Source of the DNA: Allodiplogaster sudhausi | Taxonomy: Eukaryota > Nematoda > Chromadorea > Rhabditida > Diplogasteridae | Reading direction: 5' to 3' | Length of the DNA: 64,000 nucleotides | Assembly: GCA_945643635.1 (NCBI GenBank) | Contig: CALZFC010000026.1 | Location: 4,227,501 to 4,291,500, forward strand | Part shown: piece after piece, positions 54,401 to 64,000 of the stretch | Layout of the letters: every line of letters begins with the position of its first letter | How positions within the stretch are numbered: position 1 is the stretch's first letter | Notes under the pieces: generated by a model | What the model saw: only the letters and a program-made list of their open reading frames with translations | Database searches by the model: none | Told to the model about the DNA's origin: nothing | Translations under genes and position numbers: made by a program

Positions 54401-57400
54401 TATCTTTCTTCTTTCTTTCGCTCACTTTCTTAGACCTTTTTATTGGAATTCATAGAAAATAAAATTAGATAAGCATGTTAATTTTTAGGTGTGACAACAC
54501 TGCTCACAATGACAACTCAGGTTTGAATAATATGCACGCGCCATTCTACTATTTTTTTACCATTGCAGAGTTCGGGTATAAATTCTAAACTACCTCCTGT
54601 CAGCTACACAAAGGTGCGTATTTTCTTTATTATATTCGATTATGTTGATTGCAATTTGTATTTAATTAGTGAAATAATTGGACTGTGACGTTCATTTAAT
54701 TCCTCATTTTGGGGTCATTGCAGTCTTTACTACCACCATTATTTTATTTTATGTTCGTGAGTTAAGAGTTAAGGCTCAGTAATATTGCCAAATTATGTTC
54801 ATATTGCAATAGAATAATGGGCTACGTTCGGTTTTGTTCTTTGCTCGCTGGCATAGACTGGCCAAACGCAGAATCTTGAATGTGTAGAGAGAAGCCAGTG
54901 GCTCTATTCAAATTGTGCTAATGGAAGTGGAGAGCGTGTGGAGTGAGTGGATAAGGAAAGGCTCCTATTCTAGTCGTCTTTCTCCCTTTTTCCTTGCATT
55001 CCCTCCGCCCTCTTCACTCAGCACCCGGAAATCCGCAAGGTGCTCGCACGTTGCCTTCCCAAATGCACCACACAAGTGGGCACTTCTGAGGGCCAGCTTC
55101 GTCATTTTTCCCGCTCAACGAATGAATGCTTTATGATGGAGAAGTTGTCAACTACAACTGCGTGGCTTATTGCATGACGCCTGCTATGAGACACTCCCGG
55201 AGCCACAGAACTCTCAAACCCCTTCTCCTTTAGAAGTGACATTCCTTGGCTTCTTCATGTAAAGGAGGCAAGGGGAGGGGGCGAAGAACCTCTCCGACTT
55301 TCTCTGCACCAATTACCGGTTCTTAATTGCCGAATGAGCATTCCGGAGCACTTCCTTCATGAATATTTCTGCGGACGTTTGGAGCTGAAACTTGTGAGTG
55401 GACGAGTGATGGCATGGCCCCGTTCCCAGCCAAAGACTCTTGCACTTCCAACTTCTCTTTAGTGGGATCCCGTTTTGTTTGGCAAGGCGATATCATGCTG
55501 AAAGTAGCCGCAGTCAGTTATTCAGCCACAAGGAAAGCGAAAAGTGGAGATGCTAAAGTCTTTCTTAGAGGTCGATTCCGAGTCGGAATGGGATAGTGAA
55601 AGAAGAGAGGCAGTAAAGAACACCCTTGCATGGCCATTCAGGGACTGAAATGTGCACAACATGAAGCAACCATGAAACTTCTTAGTAGTTTTAAAATAAT
55701 ATGTTTTATCAAGGTTTAGTATAAGTTTATTCCGCGAATAGTAATTGTTCTTGTAGCAAAAAAATGTAGACTAGATGATTTACTTTATTTAATTCTGTAA
55801 AATATAAATACATTGTATTTCTAGTGAGCTAACAAAGATCTAATGAATTAGGAAAGATCGGTTTAGGCGATCGATGTATGGATTGGCGTGTGCCTGGCCT
55901 TCATCTTTGGGGCACTGCTCGAGTTTGCACTTGTGAACTACGCGGCACGCAAGGACATGACGACGTGCAATCAGCGACTGGTCGGCCATCTCAATCAGCT
56001 GCAGGTGGGGAACTCGTAGAGGGTCATGTCTTGGGCCCACATGCCGCGGGGTGATCTGATTTTCTGTTGATTGTCTTCATAAAAAATATTTTGACTACAT
56101 TTCTACGTAGTCAATCGATGGCCTGAGAGTGTGAGATGCAGGAAATGGAAGATACTAAAGGGTTACAGTTGAAGCAGCTGCCGACGGACGCGCATGGCTA
56201 CCGCCAGCTGCAGGCTGCCATCCCCGCCCGCTCCTCCTTCTGCTGCCGCATCTTCGTCCGTCGCTACAAGGAGCGGTCGAAGAGAATCGACGTCGTCTCT
56301 CGGCTGGTCTTTCCTATCGGATACGCCTGCTTCAATGGTTTCTTTCATTTTATGCGATAGAATTTAAGCATGTCTTTATATAAACTGTATTACATACATA
56401 TGTTTACATATTTGTGTATTTACCTAAGGAAGCAACAATGGATTATTAATTGCAGTGCTATACTGGGCCGTCTACCTCGTGTGAGTGAAGGGAGCAGGCT
56501 TCTCGTGTCGGCTGATTCCTCACGGGCTTTCATCCTCTGCTACCTGCATATCTGTTGTGCTTGTGCATGAGAGAAGATGGGATGATCGACTGGCGGAATG
56601 GATTGGCTCAGCATTCACCCCTTGCGGTGTCGCATGCGCTTCTCCTCTCGCTTTCCGTTTTTCTCATCTCTCTCTCTTTTTCTCTCTGTTATTCTCTCTC
56701 TCTTTCATTTTATCTCACTTGTCCTCTTCTTCGCTCCATTCTCGTAACTTCCTTCTCTCCTGCACGCCTTCCCTTTGTAGCTTTTCTCATCTGTACCACT
56801 ACGTCTTCACTTTGCTTTATCTCGCTTTTTTTATTAAACAAGTATGGAATTTGGGCTCCAACATTTGAGTTTCTCTCTGTCCTTGATTACCTTCAAATGA
56901 TCAAGACTCACCCAGCTCAATGTCATTTTACATTCCGTTATGTCCAATTTGTCTCTGTTTAATGTCAATGTTTTCGGACGAAAAAGAAAGAAAGAGGAAG
57001 AGTCTTGTACGGTAATTAAAGAAAAAAAGTACTTTCTTCTTGAAGCATAAGACGTAGAATAGAAGGGGAGGTCAATTACAGGAGAATACAGTTGTGCGCG
57101 AGTCCAGCTCATGCTGCGGCGTGAATATAGGCAAGCGACTTGACTCGGATAATTCGAACGCCAATAATGCCCCCGTTTCAGTTATTATCTCATTCAACTC
57201 TACATTCCATGCATTATGCTTGTCGTTGTTTCCTGGGTCTCGTTCTGGCTTGATAAGGTTAGAAAGAGTCAAGAGCAGGTACTCGTGCATTTCACGGCCC
57301 ATAATGAGTTTGATTTGATTTCCACTTATAGCTTCCAAGACATAATTCTAGGACGCTGTTCCCGCGCGTGTGTCATTGGGCGTAACCACTCTTCTCACTA

Positions 57401-58446
57401 TGACCACTCAAGCAAGTGGTATGTTGTAGAATTTCGGGCAACTCGAAAAATGCGTTTTATCATTTCAGGAATTAACTCAAAGCTTCCGCCAGTGTCATAT
57501 ATCAAGGTTCGTTGACATTACATATCAAAATAAGAAAAGACTTTTGTACAGGCAGTCGATGTGTGGATCGGCGTCTGCTTGGCATTCATCTTCGGCGCTC
57601 TTCTCGAGTATGCCGTAGTCAACTATTACGGCAGGATAGAATTCCTCAAGAAGGTACAAATTAACCTTTTGTGTAGTGCAAACATTTGCAGAGTTTACAA
57701 ATGAGAATGACTTATTGAAAGGAAGATTCACAAGCAAACATTGTTTAAAATGTAACTTACTAATAGAATAATGTTGTCATTGGGCTGAGAGATCAGCTTC
57801 AAGTCTGACGATGAGGCATGTGCAAAACTTACTTTTGCAAGTGAACGAACAATTGTTTGTATTTACAAATGCGATGAAAATGTCTTGAACTGATTCACCA
57901 GTGTTATTTCCACGAAATTCGACAAAACTATGAAAATATTTTCACATTCTCCTTTTAAGTAAAGGCAAAATATGTTTCTTGGAATTGCTTTTGCTCAAAA
58001 AAGTTGCACGACATCTTACGTTATATGATCGTTTGTTTCACAAAACGAAAGAAACAAGTTACAGACTTGAATTAACAATGAAGTCATAACTTTTGTTTAT
58101 TAAATTGTGTTGCCTTGCAGGAGAAAGTGAAGAAGGTAACACGAATAGACGACTGCGTGTGCCCGTCCGATCAGAGGCCGCCACTCCGTCTCGACCTCTC
58201 TGCGTATCGGAAGAGATCGTGGTGGCCAGCATTGCCCAAGTGCTTTTCTCTCTTTGGAAGAACAACCGAACTCTCTCGACGAGTCGACCTTCTCTCGCGT
58301 CTCACTTTCCCTTCACTATTTTGCGCATTTTTAGGTCGAGCCAATTATTCAGTTATCTCAGTTGTAATATCGTTTCAAAATTATGCTTGCTTTCAGTATT
58401 TTACTACTCGTTCTACGTGACTCAGGACCAAGTCTCAACGCGTTGA
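51407..58446 (+). CDS. avr-14: Glutamate-gated chloride channel subunit, avr-14 type, with two alternative 3' cassettes
   Basis: Cys-loop inhibitory receptor of nematode neurons, target class of ivermectin. Shared exons: 51407-51602 (ATG and signal-peptide-like start), 52483-52640, 52750-52838, 52938-53018, 53145-53227, 53592-53732. They encode the ligand-binding half: [52 protein letters not shown], the Cys-loop C-x13-C ([15 protein letters not shown]), [10 protein letters not shown]. The last shared exon ends in phase 1 after KTNT. Two downstream cassettes each start by completing GEYSC and each encode all four membrane spans and a stop. Predicted products are 446 (cassette A) and 447 residues (cassette B). 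C. elegans avr-14 is known for this arrangement. The junction after 52640 has a GC donor. Confidence 0.94.
54063..56484 (+). CDS. avr-14: Chloride channel 3' cassette A (M1-M4)
   Basis: Exons 54063-54127, 54305-54392, 54489-54520, 54569-54613, 55867-56004, 56142-56337, 56456-56484. Codes [21 protein letters not shown]1 ([20 protein letters not shown]), the anion-selective [17 protein letters not shown] of M2, M3 ([19 protein letters not shown]), a cytoplasmic loop of about 85 residues, and M4 ending WAVYLV and TGA. The 1.25-kb intron before M3 (54614-55866) is the longest in the cassette. The first exon starts GTGAGTA, itself donor-like. If cassette B is used, this whole block must be skipped. 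Confidence 0.9.
57082..58446 (+). CDS. avr-14: Chloride channel 3' cassette B (M1-M4)
   Basis: Exons 57082-57130, 57182-57257, 57352-57418, 57469-57506, 57552-57653, 58121-58334, 58397-58446. Codes [18 protein letters not shown]1 ([19 protein letters not shown]), M2 with [19 protein letters not shown]3 ([19 protein letters not shown]), a loop with a Cys pair (DDCVCPSD), and M4 with tail [12 protein letters not shown] and TGA. The first intron has a GC donor (ATAG|GCAAGC). M1-M3 are near-identical to cassette A at the protein level, while the M3-M4 loop and tail differ almost completely, so the two isoforms would differ mainly in the intracellular loop. Confidence 0.9.
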
Positions 58447-59080
58447 AGGCAACAATTTAGTAGCGTTGTTGGAGTCTGTTTGTACAAAGTGAATAATTAT
58501 TGTGATATTTTATTGGAGCTATGCAGAAATGAACAATTTTTGCCTGGTTTCAGCAGAAGAAACACAAATAAACAACAGAAGATAAAGTGGAATCAATGCC
58601 TAATATAGGATAAAGCTGAACAATAAGTCAATAACAAAAAGTCAGGTTCGTGCCGAAACGTAGAGAAACAAATCGTTGCATATTCATATTTGATGAAGAA
58701 ACAAGTTCGTTTTCTTATCTGCAGGACCATTAAATGAAGGGAAATTGATGCACTAAAATAATGCATGTTTTTTTGTTAATCTACAATTTTCTACAGGAAA
58801 GAAAGAGTGATCACGCTCATGCCTTAAAAGCACATTAAATGTTAGTAATGTCCACGAATACAGTTATTCATACAAATAGCTCATCATGCTGATATGGTTA
58901 AAGTGCATGTTCGACACGCAAAAGCAGCGATCCAATGCATACATTCGGATCGCGTTGTATACTTGACTCACAATCGGACTCGTCGTTTAGAGAAAGAAGC
59001 CTTTCTGTTCACCGAAAAAAGCAGTCACTGGAAGTGAAACCACTATGAATGATGAAGATATAAAGTAGTCATTAACGGAA
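58447..59080. other. Intergenic
   Basis: AT-rich, no gene recognised. Presumed 3' UTR of chloride channel cassette B at the left. Confidence 0.5.
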
Positions 59081-60026
59081 TTGACATATCAGGGCTATAT
59101 CAGTTGCACATATGGCTGGACAGCGTCTGCCCTTCTGAAACGAGGCGATCGCGACGAATTTGGCCCATCTGCGAAGGTCTTCAAACAAGCTCGGAAGAAA
59201 TCGTTGTTGAAGCAATTCTTTCTTAAATTTCACGAGGATTGTTTCCAGCATAAAAGGAAGGTTAGACTAGAAAAGGAAAGAGCATGAGTTGTTAGAGAAC
59301 CTGCAGCGAGCGCGTGCGTTGGGATCCCTGTCGGAGATCATGTCATGGCACACCAGGCAGATCTGCTCGGCTGCGTGGATGGCCCGAGTGTCCGTGACGT
59401 TGCAGTTCTCGGTAACTGCGTCCACTTCACTTCCCGAGTACTTGAACCGCTTAATTCGCATCACTGTTGCCGTTTAGAGTCATCTTGGTCTCTTGGCCAT
59501 TATGAGTGAGTATAGAGTGAAGAAAAAATTGAAAAGCCTGCTCGTTCCGGTTAATGGCAACTCGGCAATCAAAAAGGAACGCTTCTACAAGTTTGGCACA
59601 CTTGGAATTGTACGTTCGGGCAAGGAACATAAATTAGAGATTGCCTATGCACCTCACGCAGTGTGTTACATACTTTTTTCACATTATATTCAATTGGGAA
59701 TGTTGTGTTCAACCTGTATGAAATGTATTAAAATAGCACTATTATAGTTCGTTTTGCGCTGTCGATTGGATACGCGGAAAATAATAGACGCCTTTTCACT
59801 TTTATGAAATATCCCACCCAGGTTTCATTGTCTGTGATTATTCAGCTGTTAGTGTTTTGCAATGACATGAAGAGGACACTTTTGTGTTACTGACGTCGAA
59901 CATTTCAGGAAGGATGTTTCGTCTGTCCCTGGGCTCCAGACTGAGATAGAATGCTCTTGTAATGCAGACAAGCAAAATATGAAGCACTAGTTTCTGGAAG
60001 ATGAAGTACCGCCCCATCTCCATCAC
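59081..60026 (-). CDS. Possible RING-like membrane protein gene, minus strand (fragmentary)
   Basis: Three minus-strand stretches have coding character: about 59880-60020 (MEMGRYFIFQKLVLHILLVC), 59281-59460 (MRIKRFKYSGSEVDAVTENC, then ICLVCHDM), and about 59085-59265 (FEDLRRWAKF, then RRCPAIC). CLVC, a later RW and CPxxC are spaced roughly as in HRD1/gp78-type RING fingers, but the middle Cys/His ligands are not clear and I could not join the exons in phase. It may be a diverged or decayed gene. A short + strand ORF at 59493 overlaps the gap. Confidence 0.3.
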
Positions 60027-60964
60027 TCGCGAACTCTGGAATCATCAAAGACATCGTAGATCAAATCGCAAAAATAATTTACCTACTGATACCAACAATT
60101 CGTCCACACATACACTGATTTGAATGGAAGAGTGATACTAACATCGGAGTTTCAAAAACCGCTAACTAAGATATCAAACATAGTAAGGTTCAAAAACAAC
60201 AATAGGGGCGAAATCAAATAAAGCAGTTGCAAATAAAGAATTTTGTTAAGGCCTTTTTAATACATGCACCTGGAAACAAAAAAGGCTAACTGGGATGCGG
60301 CTTCTAATTGGGACTTCAACAATGGCGCATCTACTTCCCACTGCTCTCCTTTCTAGAAGGAGTCACAAAGGGGTGGACGTTTCAACTTTCCCTCTTTGTC
60401 AAATTCTTTCTAGAGAGATCACAAAGATGCGTTTGAGATAAAAATTTGCACAATCGGAAAACATTTCAATAGGTTTTCTGCAAGTAAAAATGAGGTGAAA
60501 GCCGCTAGAAGAGCAAAGTGCGAACAAAGAAAACCAGAGTCGAGATGGGTGTGACAGCCCCCCTCCAAGAGCATTGGCTAACAGGAGCAGATGTCAGATA
60601 AAGTCCCTCTAGCCATTTAAAAAAGGCCATCCGACTGTTCCATACATTGAGATTGACTAGAAGATCGGACCAAGAAGGGATTGCGGAAAAAGCGGAGCGA
60701 TGAGAGGGAAAGTCAGAGAGATTTGGGGAATGCGGAGGTGTGCGTAGGCGGCTTCTCTTCTGGCAACTCTGAACAGTGCACGGCAGAGTGCTCGGAATGC
60801 ACCTGCTAATGCGAATCTCTGCATGCATAGAAAACATTCAATCCCTCGGACAGATCGCTTTTATCACAATCAACTATTACAAATATTTTCCAGCATTAAA
60901 TTTTGAAAGGAAAAACATGGATTGAAATGTTGAACAGCACGGTTGTGAGGAGTGATAAGTGGCA
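60027..60964. other. Interval without a recognised gene
   Basis: Downstream of the F-box gene stop. ORFs on the minus strand (60505-60837) lack domain or splice support. Confidence 0.4.
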
Positions 60965-63900
60965 TCATACAAAAAGGGAGAGTGAGTGGCCGGCTCGAAT
61001 GAGCTTGCCGTGCGAGAAGAAAATGCCATTTTCGTGGAGAATCTCCGCGAGCTCTTCTCGGTTACAGTCAGGGCAAAAGTTGAGTGAAACAGTCAGATCT
61101 GCCGGGGCGCTCCGAGCCCACGAAATGACGAGTGCTGCAATGGCATCTGCAGACACTAGGCAGGATGCCAGGTCGAGAGTCTCCACACGACAACCGCTCT
61201 CGATGTGCCTAAAGGCAAAGAATGAGCGAGTGGGTGAGAAACACTAAGTAAATGCACATATACGTACTTCATATAGAAATGACGAAGCTACTTAATTGTG
61301 CCCTTTAGCATGGCAATATCAGCCCTATTTTAGAGGAGTGCCTTCCTCATTAGCCTTGGTATTCATTTGCAAAAAAAGGAATGCGTCGGGTTAGGCGAGC
61401 ACTCTACGTCCTAAAGTTCTGAAAGGAGGTTGTTTAAGCTAAGATTTGGCTTTCACATTCTGCGTCAGAATAGCGTGGCAAGCGAGCAAAAAGAAGACGA
61501 TATGCATGTAGAACGTGACGCTTTCTATCTTTGTTATCTCTCTTTGAAAATGTGAGAGCAAAAGAAATGACAGCAAAAAAAACAAGAACTTTTCGACTAT
61601 TTAGGGCCTTTGTACGGATGGTCTTTTCAGAACGACGGCTTTGATGTTCTCCTGTTTATTAGTCCCGGGAAATTTGTATGGATAACTGTTTCTCTGGATG
61701 TTCGTCTGTGCTCAAGCATAGCCTCACATGCAAAGAGAGATTGAAATGTATGTACATGTCTACGTCATCTGTGCTGGCTAGTAGGAACCTTATGTTTTGC
61801 CAGCCGACGCCCCCGAACAAGGAAATGTTGACATTGAGTTTGATTCTTTTACTAAGGGATACGGAATGCGTGGGATCTCGTCGAGACTCTTAGACATTCC
61901 TCAGCTGATTGCTCACTGGACCGGGGAGATCCCAGAAGAAGGGAAGTAAGGGAGGGCAAGCCAGGTGCAGTTGCAGCGAGGTTGCAAGTCTAGCTGTACC
62001 CGAACACTGCATTCTCTGGCGGCTATGTTTAGACTTCCACAAAGAGCTTATTCTTGCCGGAAGCTAATATGCAAGGTTGGACCGGAAGCGGAATTTTAGG
62101 AGGCAAAATCCTTCCTAAAATTGGTCTTCCCATCCCGTTCTTCAAGTCAAGGGGAGGAGACCTGGCGATTGTTGTAATCGTCTCGTCGCTGACGTCGAAG
62201 AGGCCACCCTTGCCGTCGTTCCAGATGCGGAAGGAGGTGAGTTGGGGCAGGAGAGGCCCCACGAGGCGGTCGCTCACGGCTGCGGGCGGCGTGCACTCCT
62301 CGAAGCCCACGTCTGCCAGGGAGTAGCGGTTGCTGTGCAGCAACTCTTCCAGCTAAATCGCTACTTTATTTTCAAACAATAATTTATAGACCAGCTTTTT
62401 TTTTAAAAGAAGGTTTAACTTTTTGACCTCTTCTATATTTTTGGCCAGCAAAAAAATTACTAGAAGGATAAAAGAATATGGTTCTTGTACACATTTGAAT
62501 TCGGCAGATATATTTCGCAATCATTAATGTAAAATGGTACATTACTAACATAGGCGACGCTTTGGGGTGCAAACTTGCACCAAATCATGTAGATCTGTTG
62601 TGGGTGGAGATCAAGAACGGCGAGTGAACGGAGAACTGGAGTCGACTCAACCGGGATCAGCCCTCTCACAAAGAGGGAAAGGCAGCGAAGATGTCGCAAT
62701 CGACGAGAGAGCACCTAAGTCGAGATATCAGCTAGTTGTACACACATTTAGTTATCCTAATGTTAAGAAGTTTAATTTATTATTATTTAGATATCCATTG
62801 TTACAAATCTTGGAGATGTGAAACCTGCAACGATGGCATCGGGTATCTGGTGGGATATCTCTTCTCATCAATAGGGTAGATGACCATTTCACCTTCATCG
62901 AAAAGCATGCGAATCTAGAGCCAATCAAATGTACGAGCACGCGGCACATTACCGAAGAAATAAACGATTATGATAAATAGGGGATCCGAGAATTCTTGTA
63001 ACCTGATCAAATTCAATCTTATTTAGGGTTGATATATTCTTTGCTATAACTGTCCGCCACCTAAAATAATATAAGCAGATCATTTCTTAAAAAAGGACCT
63101 ATTAGCAATGATAAATGATCCAACCTTCTGCATACTAATTCACAGCGCGCGATGCTCTGGCCATCAAGGTATTCAAACATTTTCGAGAGGATTTTGTCAC
63201 TTATTTTCTGAAGAGTGTAAATGACCAGTTTGTCGAAATTGAGAACAAAATGTTTAAAAAAAGTTATACTGATAGAGACTTTTCTAAGTAGATTAAAATA
63301 GAATTGCTGACTTGATAAGGTGAGTATTGAATAGCAGTTGTCTGAATGGAGAGGGGTGCAATACTCTGCCGTTCCTCCATGTCGAACCGCTTCTTCGGCT
63401 TCTCATGGAGAAAGTTGCAGATGTAGGGAAAACATGCCGCAACAACTGCGCATAATATTTCAAACAGCTTCAGTAGAAGTATTGCCCAGAAGCTTCTAGA
63501 AATAGAAGAAAGAACTATAATAAATTGTAAAAACGAATAGCAATAATATACAATTTACATATACATGAACATACGTATCGGTCAAGCGGATTACACTGAC
63601 CTCGGAATGTCTTCATGAGCTCCGTCGATCTTGTTTAAATCGAGAATTGAGAGGCGTCCACTTCCATAGGCCTGAAGCAAGTCTTATGCCTGACAGAAAT
63701 GATCGACTGGAATAAGAAGTGAGTAACCACCCGAAGATGGCCTCCGACTAGTCGCTTGGCGCGTCCTTGAGCAGCGACGGTGACACTGATCATGTTGCCT
63801 CACCTTCTTCTCCGCCAACTCATCCTCCCGACTCCTCTCGACATGTCCAAAGGGAAGAAAAGCCGGCTGCAGCTGCCAAGCCAAGCGAGCCCGCTTCTGC
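60965..63900 (-). CDS. F-box protein with N-terminal hydrophobic segment (5' end unresolved)
   Basis: F-box proteins bring substrates to SCF ubiquitin ligases. Minus-strand exons in phase, given in + coordinates, 5' to 3': 63804-about 63900 (start not found), 63601-63671, 63312-63495, 63125-63207, 63003-63060, 62825-62914, 62550-62714, 62162-62352, 60965-61208 (TGA). The F-box spans two exons: ISDKILSKMFEYLDGQSIAR, then CELVCRRW. After it come leucine-rich stretches (LRHLRCLSLFV, LRSLAVLDL, VETLDLASCLV) like F-box/LRR proteins. Before it a hydrophobic run (FWAILLLKLFEILCAVVAAC) suggests membrane association, unusual for this class. The last intron (61209-62161) is 950 nt. No in-frame ATG was found in the first exon, so the start may lie past the window. 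Confidence 0.75.
61209..62161 (-). other. Long last intron of the F-box gene
   Basis: No exon recognised. ORFs here (for example + strand 61678-61893) have no support. Confidence 0.5.
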
Positions 63901-64000
63901 CTGCCGGCTATTGATTCTGTCTCACGACTTCACTCTCTTCCCACTCTCTTTTCTCTCTATTTTCTCTACTATTTCTACGTTCCCATTCACATTAGACAGA

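Noticed and set aside
59493..59747. 84-residue + strand ORF (MSEYRVKKKLKSLLVPVNGN)
   Set aside because: Looks somewhat protein-like but has no recognised domain, no splice partner, and lies between minus-strand coding fragments.
60505..60837. 110-residue minus-strand ORF
   Set aside because: No domain, no splice context; composition is ordinary non-coding.

Overview
This is a eukaryotic window, almost certainly from a nematode. Its genes are intron-rich (most introns about 50-100 nt, GT-AG with a TTTCAG-like acceptor). The protein content is strongly nematode-like: a SAD-1 kinase, an avr-14-type glutamate-gated chloride channel, and a BEL/Pao retroelement with a phlebovirus-like env. Splice acceptors sit a few bases upstream of several start codons, as expected for spliced-leader trans-splicing. 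I cannot name the genus.

Layout. (1) 78-1595: 3' half of a membrane-anchored trehalase, + strand. (2) 2153-12954: a BEL/Pao-type LTR element with 516-bp LTRs that differ at three positions, flanked by a 5-bp duplication. It keeps gag, protease and env parts but has no reverse transcriptase or integrase of its own. A complete 4.1-kb CR1/Jockey-like LINE (6287-10424) sits inside env. (3) 13588-15091: a 1.5-kb fold-back element that is one palindrome. (4) 15786-17044: two small minus-strand gene candidates, one truncated. (5) 17052-about 19930: a tandem copy of the trehalase tail and its downstream DNA, now a pseudogene. It lacks the LTR and fold-back insertions, so it shows the empty target sites. 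(6) 20247-22894: an SLC17-like transporter. (7) 22895-26744: mostly CT/GA microsatellite DNA plus a 359-bp hAT-like GC-rich element. (8) 26745-35387: sad-1 kinase, 24 exons. (9) 36535-40740: cytosolic aconitase/IRP1-type aco-1, 21 exons. (10) 42240-44979: an MGRN1/RNF157-type RING E3 ligase. (11) 45662-46187: the first two exons of an unidentified single-pass membrane protein, followed by 5 kb of low-complexity DNA. (12) 51407-58446: a glutamate-gated chloride channel with one shared ligand-binding half and two alternative 3' cassettes, each coding the whole channel domain. (13) 59-64 kb: minus-strand genes, a weak RING-like candidate and an F-box protein whose 5' end is not resolved.

The host genes look like ordinary single-copy neighbours with no shared pathway, although sad-1 and the chloride channel are both neuronal. 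The unusual material is the 1-20 kb region, where a segmental duplication and at least four different mobile elements can be placed in order by comparing the two copies. Exon boundaries were placed by eye from reading frame, phase and family similarity. They have not been checked against transcripts.
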